A DNA stretch of 64,000 nt. Origin: Solanum dulcamara (lineage: Eukaryota; Streptophyta; Magnoliopsida; Solanales; Solanaceae). The number at the start of each line of letters is the position of its first letter. Within the stretch, counting starts at the first letter, position 1. A program made the position numbers and the translations under genes. Shown one piece after another: positions 55,379-64,000 of this stretch. Location: the NCBI RefSeq assembly GCF_947179165.1, contig NC_077239.1, positions 34,672,134 through 34,736,133 of the forward strand, given 5' to 3'. The notes under the pieces are model-generated. The model was not told the DNA's origin, did not search any database, and saw nothing but the letters and a program-made list of their open reading frames with translations.

Positions 55379-58300
55379 TGTCACGACCCAATTCCTTAGG
55401 TCATGATGACACCTACTATAACCCTCTAGTAGGTAAGCCAACCCGTCAACTCGGAACTTCAAATAATGGGTTTGAGGGCAGAAACTAAATAAGAGTATTG
55501 AATTATAAAAGTAAACAGAATGAATAAGCGGAAGTAAATCAAAACATGTTTTACACAACTAAAGATCCCTCCCAGAACCTAGAAGTCACAAGTACAGAGC
55601 TGCTACAAAATAAAATACGAGTACAAGTTTTGAAAGTGGACCGAAAATATATATAACAACTGGCTAGTCTTAGAAGGCAAAGGACGGGCCATCCATGCTA
55701 AAGGAGACAAAAATGATCTAAAAACGCCAAGTATTCACCCTAGTCTCCGAAATTTACTGCAATAGGCTCGATTTATCCACGATGATAGCTGATGCTCAGT
55801 CCTACATCACGAAAGTAGATGCAGAGTGTAGTATGAGTACCAAGACAATAGGTAGCCAGTAGATATCATAGGCCGACTAAGCAGAAAAGGTAAAAACAAT
55901 ATGAAATAGGAGAATAGCCTAAATAGGAGTCAACATAAGCATCAAAAGGGGAAAGAGTACTACCTATGAGAACTACAGCTAACTATACCCAACTGGGCCC
56001 CCATAAGTTCAGTCAGGACACTTATGCACAAGTTAAATAAAAATCCGGATGAACCCCCATAAGCCCGCCGAGTACACAAAATAGCTACAACTACCAAGGC
56101 TAGGAACCAAGAATCTGCGATGTTAGGAGCCGAAGTACTATATCATTTCCATACTCAGAATCTCTAAGAGTCAATTGATCTAGTGGTGACTTAGGGGTCG
56201 AGGCTGGGACTGGGACCCTAGTGCTCACCCGAATGTTCAAAGTGGCCAAGGCCGGGACTGGGTACCTAGATGCATGCCATAATACATAAGTGCGGTCGAG
56301 GCCAGGACTGGGTACCCGGATGCTTGCCGTATTACATCGGTGCGGTCGAGGCCTGGATTGGTACCAGGATGATCGCCGTAACACATCAATATAATTGAGG
56401 CCAGGACTGGATACTCGAAAGATCGTCATACTAGCAAGTCGGCGGAGGCTGGGGCTGGGTACTCGGATGCTCCCCAATAATTCAGAATGGAGGCCGGGAC
56501 TGGGTACCCGGATGCTCACAGATAATTTATCCCATGATGTCAAACATTCTACTTTCCAACTAGAATACAACAGTATCAAAAATCTTTTCCCAAATGAGTC
56601 AATCGATATGCAGCCAAAATTGGAACCGGAGCCAAATTCAACGATCATGAAATCTAATATTTCCAACGCATCACGAAAGTCACGATTGTATCGGTTTATG
56701 GATGAAGATATTTTTAAGAGCAAGGGTAACGCCTAACTAAGGCCAAACTACCAGGCACTAGCCCGCTACACCATTTTACAAGGATCTAAGTCCATCGAAA
56801 TGATGTCGGGACATCTAAAGCAAGTTTACATTCTATACTAAGGCCAACATACTCCACAATGTCAACAACATGCTCATTCAACTCTCCTTATAATACTAAT
56901 AAGTAACGACAAAATACACATGCTTCTAAATATCCGAAAACCCGATAAGAAGCCTAAAACATGATTTCTAATACCTAAAATATATAATCATACTACCCAA
57001 CCCAAATTCCAACTATTTCAACATGCTTTCACACATTCCATCTTAATCTAAAGAAAGGTAAACCGTAGCCTACCTTTAGGCTAAACAAGCAGACTCCAAA
57101 TCACTGTGCTTAAACTTTTTCCCTTCTGAACTACCTCAAAATGTTTCCAAGCTGTCAAAAATAGAACCACGACATCAATACGGTCGTTTAGACACTAATT
57201 TCATAATTTTTGGAGACGGACTAATTTTGGAGTCGAAAATGGGAATTGTGGGATCCACATATGAAATTCTGGATTTGACCCCCAAATCAGGTTCTAAATG
57301 TCACCCCAAGATCACAAATTAGATTTATAACACAATTCGGGGTGGGAAATTACGTAAGACGATCAAACAATCAATTCACACATTTTTAAACTAAGAAAAT
57401 AATATAAGGCAACCTCTTTACACATCGATTTCTCAAAAAAGAAAATCTGTCAATCAAAAAAATTACACCATGACGTTCGTTGAGAAAACCCCCACAATCT
57501 AGCCTCAAGAATCACTCAAAACGGAGTTATATTGATCAAGATACACTCTTTCAAAATTCCACAAAAATTGATTCCAAAAATAGAAAGGGCAGCTGCTATA
57601 ATACGAATTTACCTCAAACGAAGAGTACCCAGCAGTCCCCAAAAACTCCAATGCGTAGCCATGAACTTACCGAACACACTGGGCTTTGAATCACCCAAAA
57701 TGGAGTTCTAGAACTCAAGTTATGAAGGTTCAAAGTGGAGGAGAAAATCTGAAAATCTGCATTCTTTGTTGCAGATTTTTTCCGATTTTTTTGCCACAAT
57801 TTAAAGTCTCCGAATGAACCTTCGGAATTTATTTGGAACTTGATAAAAATAAAACAAATATGCTAACACACTAAATTCGATGTTCCGGACTCAATGACGT
57901 ATTCAGAATTCCCATACGAGTTTATTTTAATAAAAAGTGGGTCCCACATCCAAGTGTCATTTTCCACAACAAGCCACGATATTAGTTCGGGAGCCTCGAG
58001 AGGCGAATGAAAGGTCGTTGCTGACCAAAATCAATATTTTGGAACTAACCGCGCTGTCAGAATTTTCATTCGAGTGCGTTTTTCAAGAATGTTGACCAAA
58101 GTCAACCATATGCTAAATTTTAAAGTCAAAAGCGCCAAATGGCCCAAACTCGTATCGATTGCCTCGATAGTCATTCCAACAGTGCTACTAGCCTAATTTG
58201 GTCATTCCGGAGCTGATGGAACCATCAGAATTTAAATTCGAGATTTTGTTGACCCAAAACTTGAAAGTCGCAATTAAACCAACTTAGGCCTTCAAAATAC

Positions 58301-58770
58301 CAAAATGAACTCGGGACCTCTAAAAATTCAACCAACACTTCTTCTAGACCAAAAACCATCTCCCGAATCTAACGGAGTTGTCGGAATTCCATTCCGAGCA
58401 TTGGAACTCCAAAAGTTGACCAAAGTCAAACCTTGGCTTAAAGTTCCTCAAATTCTCAACTCAAGGCCTCAAATCTTCGTTACAAATCCAAAAATGATCC
58501 CCTAAAGTCTCCTAAGCCTATTTCGACATTTTGGAGATGCTGGAATTGACGGAATTCCATTCCGAGACCCGTAGCTCCAATTGACCCCAAATACCACTTT
58601 TTAATACTTAAAGCTTATAAAAACTCAAAATTTCCAAGAACTTAACTTTTCATGGGATTTTCTAAAAATCAACACCCGGTAACAATTAGAAATGACTCGG
58701 AGCATCTAAAGGGAGGGGTAAAATGGTCATTTTACAAAAAATCCAAAAAATAACCTTTAGGGTCATTACA
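55379..58770 (-). repeat. Element D 3' LTR (3.4 kb)
   Basis: On the minus strand it starts TGTAATGACCCTAAAGG at 58770 and ends GGGTCGTGACA at 55379. It has no open frame of note; the ORF at 56100-56723 is produced by the minisatellite. Repeated Asn/Ser-like sentences (GGAATTCCATTCCGAG, 58395 and 58551) show further internal repetition. Confidence 0.8.
56195..56530 (-). repeat. GC-rich minisatellite in the LTR of D
   Basis: Seven to eight units of about 45-60 bp, each containing GAGGCCGGGACTGGGTACCC followed by GGATGCT (plus strand). Variation between units is moderate. It creates long spurious frames on both strands. Confidence 0.85.
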
Positions 58771-58779
58771 ACATCCACT

Positions 58780-59925
58780 ACTAAAAGAACTTTCATCCGC
58801 GAAAGTAAGGACAAGAGTATACCTGGAGGGTCAAATAAGCTGGGGAACTGCTCTCCCATCTCCTGCTCGGTCTCCCATGTAGCCTCCTCGATCGGACGAT
58901 GGCGCCACTAGACCTTAATCACAGGAATGGACTTAGAACAAAGCTGGCGAATATCTCTGGCTAGAATAGCAACTGGCTCCTCAACAAAAGTCAGGCGACC
59001 ATCCAACTCAACAAAGTCATACTGAAGCACATGATACTCATCTGGAATGTACCGGCGTAGCATAGAAATATGAAAAATAGGGTGTATAGCTGAGAATGCT
59101 GGTGGCAAAGCCAACTCATAAGCAACCTCTCCCACCCTCCTCAGAATCTCAAATAGCCCGATATACCTGGGGCTGAGCTTACCCCACCTACTGAATCTCA
59201 TCACACTCTTCAAGGGTGATACCCGTAAGAACACCCGATCTCCCACCTCGAAGTGCAAGGGCCGACGCCTGCGATCAGCATAACTCTGGTGCCTACTCTA
59301 AGCTGTCCTCAACCTCTCTTGAATAATCCAAACTCTGGCTATGGCATCCCGAAGTAAATCGGTACTGTGTGGCCTAGGTTTTGAAGACTCAAACCAACCA
59401 ACTGGAGTACGACAATGCCTACCATATAAGGCTTTAAACGGGGCCATTTGAATACTAGAGTGGTAGCTGTTGTTGTATGCAAACTCTGCCAAAGCTAAGT
59501 ACTGCTCCCAATGACTCTTGAACTCTAATACACAAGCTCGCAACATATCCTCCAGAACATGAATAGTATGCTCTGACTGACCATCGGTTTGTGGATGAAA
59601 TATCGTACTAAGATCAACCCAGGTGCCCAACTCTCTTTGAAAGGCCCTCTAGAAACTGGAAGTAAATTGAGATCCCTTATATGATATAATGGATATCAGT
59701 ATCCTGTATAAACGGACCACTTCCTGAATATAGATTCGAGCTAGGCGATCTACAGTAAAAGTGGACTGTACTGGCAAGAAATACACTGACTTGGTCAATC
59801 GATCAACGATGACCCAAATACCATCATTACCTCTGGATGATCGAGGCAATCCCATCACAAAGTCCTTGGTAATTCGTTCCCATTTCCACTCGGGAATGAG
59901 TAATCTTTGAAAGACTCCACCAGGC
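58780..59925 (-). pseudogene. Element D integrase and chromodomain
   Basis: Frames 59858-59649 (LPRSSRGNDGIWVIVDRLTK with the first Asp, then SVYFLPVQSTF), 59630-59298 ([20 protein letters not shown] with the Glu, EFAYNNSYHSSIQMAPFKAL, YGRHCRTPVGWFE) and 59258-58908 (FEVGDRVFLRVSPLKSVMRF, GKLSPRYIGLFEILRRVG, FHISMLRRYIPDEYHVL). The chromodomain follows at 58930-58820 with a stop in it (IKVXWRHRPIEEATWETE-like). Best preserved integrase of the window, but broken in at least three places. Confidence 0.88.
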
Positions 59926-60272
59926 CTTTGGGACCCTATAGGATATTGAAATGTATTGGTAAGGTAGCATATGAGTTAGACTTGCTATTTGAATTGGCTA
60001 TAGTTCATCCGGTGTTTCATGTATCAATGTTGAGAAAGTTTGTGGGTGATCGAATTTTATTGTGCCATTGGAAGATGTAAATGTTGAAGAAAATTTGACT
60101 TATGAGGAGGCTCTAGTGGAAATTCTAGACCTTTAAGTAAAGAGGTTAATAATTAAAGAGGTTTCATCCGTCAAGGTATTGTGGAGGAATCAACAAGTAA
60201 AGAGTGCTAGATGGGAAGGGAAGTGGATATAATGAAGCAATATCCGTATCTTTTTCCTTCCACTCAAGCTTA
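59926..60272 (+). pseudogene. Element C integrase C-terminus and chromodomain
   Basis: Begins abruptly with GPYRILKCIGKVAYELDL, then HPVFHVSMLRKFVGD. The chromodomain follows in shifted frames (VKVLWRNQQVKSARWEG-like, 60165-60240). It is the continuation of element C after the DNA transposon and element D. Confidence 0.85.
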
Positions 60273-60505
60273 AGGTATTAGGTTGCTCTTTCTCAAATTG
60301 CCTAAATTCCTACATTTTAGTTTTCATATGTCTTTCATATATATGCATGTTCATGGAGTTGATTTTAAAGTCATGCTTTATGCTAAGTTTGAAAATCTCA
60401 TAGTTTATGCACTTTTGAGATATCATTGCATTCATGTTGGTTTGCTAGTGCTCTTTCTGTGCGCTTACTATGCTAGTTGAATCTCATTCGAGGACGAATG
60501 TTATC

Positions 60506-60517
60506 AAGGGGGGATAT
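60506..60517 (+). other. Element C polypurine tract
   Basis: AAGGGGGGATAT directly before the 3' LTR, preceded by TCATTCGAGGACGAATGTTA, as in element A. The 230 bp before it are non-coding. Confidence 0.85.
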
Positions 60518-62588
60518 TGTAAGACCCTGGAAGGAGAAAAGTCAAAACGAAAGAAGATCTCAAGGAAATAGATTGGCTAAAAGTCTACGAGTTGACCTAC
60601 GATTCATAAGTACTTCTACGAGTTGTAAGAGTGACTCGTAGGACTAATATTAAGGTTGAAAATTTGACTAAGTGAGGAAGTGAGTCTACAAGTCAAGTTA
60701 TGACTCATAGAAGTGATGATGAGTCGTAGATGGTCTCGTAGTGAAACTTTAGACACTCAGGTTTTCAGGATTTTTTAGAAGTTGCAGGACAAGTTGGATC
60801 TACGATCCATGGGAGTCATAGGAAAAGATCAAAGGCCTAGGGTTTTCAGGGTTACGACTCATCGAAATGTTGATGACTCATAAGGACCTGTTATAGAATT
60901 CATTAGCTAGGTTTAATGAAGGGTATTGTTGTCTTTTCTCATCTTCGGTTCAATCAATCTAGACACTTTTAGGGAAAGTTCAAAACCTATAAATACCTCA
61001 ACTCTTCAAACTTCCCCTTATTCCTATTCATTCTCTAAATTTTTCTAAGGCATTTAAGGAAATTTCTCTAAGAATCTTCTTCTACAAGTCAAGCTAAGGT
61101 TTCAAGAATACAAGTCTCCCTTTCAATTTCAAGGCTAGAATTTATCAAGGTATGTGAGATTTCATTCATAGGTTCCATTTAACCATGAAGAACCGAGGTT
61201 TTCCCCAAAAATCTCCTCAATTTCAATTATTTTCTAACCTTAGATTGATGATATTGCATTGGATTGTTTCAATTATATTTTTACTTGGCTTCAATGATTA
61301 TTATAAGCATAATTCCATCTTAATTTCATAATTTCAAGTTATTTCACAAGTGCCCATGTATAAGCTATTTCCAATGATGATTTCCATGAACTATGATCAT
61401 AAATTTCAATGGTTTTCAATGAAGGCATTATGAATAACGTTTGAGATTTATGAATGAATGATAAAGCTAATAAATGATTTTTCAATGATGTTCAAGTAAA
61501 TTCTTATTTTTGTGATAAGGACAATTCTCATACAATCATGTTGAAGAGGTGATAAGGACAATTCTCACCAAATTTATGGATTCTTATGAATCAACCATAT
61601 TAATGAGCTATTCATATGATCTTTTTTATGATGATGTTATTGATGATGTTTTAATGTTTATTATTGAGATATTGACTAAGTACCGAGAGGAATTTTAGGT
61701 GGGGCTCGGTCCAGTAACCAAATGTTTATTATCCAAGGCAATCCTAGTAGCAACCTAAAGTCCCAAAGTTCCAAACTACGTTGCCCTCGTAGGTTGCCTT
61801 TATGTCCTAACTAGTGGATCCACTATAGCTCATGGTGTTAAAGATGTCCTCACGGAGTCTACCTTGGCAAGTAGCCTCTCTATTATCGATGTGGGAGTTA
61901 CATCAGATTCTATTTTATAGCTCACATGGTCCTAAATGTCGGTTAAAGGTCTTATCCCACGTAACTTATATGAAATGAAGTAAGTTATATTGTGATATTT
62001 ATGATGCATTGACCACAGGTTTTTAATATGATTTCAAATGGTTTTTTTCAAGTCTCATGCATGCTTTTCATTATATTGGTCATGTATCCTATGCTCATAT
62101 TGATTATGTCAGTATTCTCATGATTTATTCATATCTCACATACTTAGTACTTTCTATGTACTAACACATAATTTTGCCTACATTGTCTTATAGTGTAGGA
62201 ACGGACGATCACGCTACACATCCTATTTGTGGTTTGAGCTTTGCTTGTATTTTTATAGATTTGGTGGGTCCTCATTCATCGAGGACAAGACATTACTTCA
62301 TTTTGCTAGTTTTGACTCTTTATGTTAGGGTGAGCTAGGAGTTTGTCCTAAGTCCCCTTCTAGTTACATAGAGGCATGTTTAGACATAGAGTTAATATAG
62401 TCCATTCTTGGGCATATGATTTCAGTTTACCTTTATTCCTAGACTTCTATGATTAAGATTGTCTTTCTACTTGATTTAATTATACGTTAGTTTACCTTAT
62501 GAATGCGATTTATACTAAGAGGCTTGATTGGAATCCTTCGAATTTTCGATCGCCATGTTACTCCTAGGGTCTATCTTGGGGTGTGATA
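60518..62588 (+). repeat. Element C 3' LTR
   Basis: Starts TGTAAGACCCTGGAAG and ends TATCTTGGGGTGTGATA. Matches 47759-49855 along its whole length with many substitutions. It has a clear TATA word (CCTATAAATACC near 60987) that is damaged in the 5' copy. TACGAGTTGACCTACGA-type words lie at 60590-60870. Confidence 0.88.
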
Positions 62589-64000
62589 GGCCCATCTTCT
62601 TCTAACCTATGATATGGTCAGCCACTTGATTTTCAAACCCTTTTCGATCCTTTACTTCGAAATCAAATTTTTGTAATAGAAAAACCCATTTGATTAATCA
62701 TGGTTTTGTATCCTTCTTTGTCATCAAGTATCAAAGGGCTTCATGATCAATGTGAACAATCACTTTTGTCTCTAGCAAGTATGATCGAAATTTTTGAATG
62801 CAAAGACTACAACCAAATAGCTTTTTATCCATCATAGTGTAGTTTGTTTGAGATACATTTAGGGATTTTCTTGCATCATAGATGGGATGTAATATCTTTT
62901 ATTTCCACTTCCTAAGGACTGCTCCCAAAGCAACCCCACTTGCATCTTACATTAGCTTAAATGGCTTAGACCAATTGGGTGCTATTATTATCGGTGGTGA
63001 GCTAAGCTTATCTTTGATACAATTAAAGGCTTCCATACAAAGCTTATCAAACAAAAATTTGGCTTCCTTTTGTAACAATTGCAATAGGGGGTGTGCCGTG
63101 TGAGATAAAATTCATGATGAATCTTCTATAAAATTTGGCATGCCCAAGGAAATTCTTACACCCTTTACCATTCTTGGTGGTGGCAATTTTCCAATAACCT
63201 CCACTTTGCTTGATCACCTCGATACCTTTTTCTGAGATCTTATGCCCCAATATAATCCTCTCTTTCACCATAAAGTGATATTTCTCCCTATTGAGAACTA
63301 GATTGATTTCCTTATATCTTTTCCATACCGCTGCTAAATGAGTTGAAAAATCCTCAAAAGAGTTTTCTTCGACTGAAAAGTTATCCATGAACACTTCCTT
63401 GGTGTCTTCCACCATGTCAGAAAAGATTTTCATCATGCATCTTTGTAATGTGGCTGGGGCGTTGCATAAACCAAATGACATTCGCTTGAAAGGAAATTTT
63501 CCATAGGGGAAAGTGAGTGTTGTTTTATCTTGGTCTTCCAGAGCAATGAAAATTTCGTTGTATCCTAAATAACCATCCAAGAAACAATAGTAGTCCTTGC
63601 GGGTAAACCTGTCCAACATCTGGTCCATAAAAGGCATAGAAAAGTGGTCCTTTGCATTCAGTTTTCTATAATCCATGCATCCTCTCCGCTCCGTTACCGC
63701 TCAAATGATTGTCATCTCTTTCTTCTCTTCAGGAATGGTAGTAATTTCTACCTTATTTGGTACACATTGTATGGACTTATCCAAGTGCTATGAGAGATTT
63801 AGACTACTCCCGCATCTAATGACTTAATGATTTCTTTCTTAAAAACCTCTTGCATAGGAGGATTGAGCCGTCACTGATGTTCAATAGAAGGGGTACTCCC
63901 TTCTTGGATTATAATCTTGTGAGTGCAAATATGATAAAAATCAAACTACACTTCTTACGATTCAGAGTGTAGGCGATCACTAGCAATATAAACCCAACGT
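62589..64000 (-). pseudogene. Athila-type Ty3/gypsy RT and RNase H (right part of the Athila element)
   Basis: From 64000 downward: LNPPMQEVFKKEIIKSLDAG (RT start, stops nearby). The frame 63676-63047 has MDYRKLNAKDHFSMPFMDQM, YYCFLDGYLGYNEIFIA (first Asp), FGLCNAPATLQRCMM, VFMDNFSV (active site MDN instead of MDD) and CKNFLGHAKFYRRFI. RNase H remains follow (62880-62600: [30 protein letters not shown]), then element C cuts in at 62588. The integrase is at 46554-47758. gag and LTRs are outside or lost. Confidence 0.9.

Larger units (their letters stand above)
55379..59925 (-). mobile_element. Element D: 5'-truncated Tekay-like gypsy element
   Basis: Only integrase core to 3' LTR is present, on the minus strand. 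The 3' LTR is 55379-58770 and the coding part 58780-59925. The upstream end at about 59925 is an abrupt cut in the integrase, right before KWERITKDF-type sequence, and the next base on the right belongs to the integrase C-terminus of element C. Its LTR (TGTAATGACCC to GTCGTGACA) differs from those of A, B and C, so D is a separate family. Confidence 0.85.
47759..62588 (+). mobile_element. Element C: Tekay-like Ty3/gypsy chromovirus with nested insertions
   Basis: LTRs 47759-49855 and 60518-62588, gag to RNase H at 50067-53057, integrase C-terminus and chromodomain at 59926-60270. The flanks on both sides are Athila sequence on the minus strand and belong together, so C was inserted in the Athila element. 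The integrase zinc domain and core are missing; a DNA transposon (53058-55378) and element D (55379-59925) occupy that place. No clean 5-bp duplication is visible at the outer edges. Confidence 0.9.

Noticed and set aside
56100..56723. 207-codon minus-strand ORF in the LTR of D
   Set aside because: Its length comes from the minisatellite, whose units lack stops; composition is repetitive and matches no family I know.
1..64000. Endogenous pararetrovirus (caulimovirid) sequence as the source of some RT domains
   Set aside because: Every RT seen is linked to an integrase, an LTR or LINE-type zf-RVT/RNase H; no movement protein or coat-type knuckle next to an RT was found.

Overview
The window is AT-rich plant nuclear DNA, most likely from a Solanaceae genome. 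That placement is an inference from the style of the LTR families (Tekay-type chromovirus LTRs of about 2 kb, Athila, a very long LTR resembling Ogre/Tat, and a short-LTR copia); no gene gives a species. Almost all of the 64 kb is retrotransposon sequence inserted into other retrotransposon sequence, nearly all of it decayed. Only one host gene is visible: the first six coding exons of a PWI-domain splicing protein (SRRM1/SRm160 type) on the minus strand at 7584-8997. No tRNA, rRNA or CRISPR array was seen.

Region 1, 1-7421: a decayed plus-strand Ty3/gypsy element (G1) whose 5' end lies outside the window. Two PIF/Harbinger-like DNA transposons are inserted in it, at 679-1848 (transposase remnant) and 4053-5185 (non-autonomous). 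G1 appears to sit in intron 6 of the host gene, so the rest of that gene should lie to the left of position 1. Region 2, 7584-9224: the PWI gene and a short upstream region. Region 3, 9225-21528: a minus-strand Ty1/copia element with 231-232 bp LTRs and a 4/5 target duplication. Inside it are a 5.1 kb LTR-like block (about 12859-17966) and a 2.3 kb gypsy solo LTR with a perfect ACTAA duplication (18561-20901).

Region 4, 22460-47758, is a nest that can be resolved by joining reading frames and LTR pieces. An Athila element (minus) received Tekay-like element B (minus). The 3' LTR of B received LINE-3 (minus). LINE-3 then received LINE-2 (plus, 24159-28585, GAAGAT duplication) and Tekay-like element A (plus, 29401-38794, ATCCC duplication, two LTRs). 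In B the reverse-transcriptase block at about 41468-42395 is inverted relative to the rest of the element.

Region 5, 47759-62588: Tekay-like element C (plus), also inserted in the Athila element, which resumes at 62589-64000. A DNA transposon with a Myb/SANT-like ORF (53058-55378) and a 5'-truncated minus-strand Tekay-like element D (55379-59925) replace the integrase core of C.

No autonomous element is intact. Stops are common, often of the CGA-to-TGA kind expected from decay of methylated cytosine. Three of the five Ty3/gypsy RT genes share the same Asp-to-Asn change in the catalytic motif. I see no convincing new molecular system. The points most worth checking are the clean RT inversion in B, the mosaic LTRs of A (a nearly identical ~790 bp tract inside strongly diverged LTRs), the shared Asp-to-Asn change, and the short inverted-repeat arrays in the upstream part of several unrelated LTR families.
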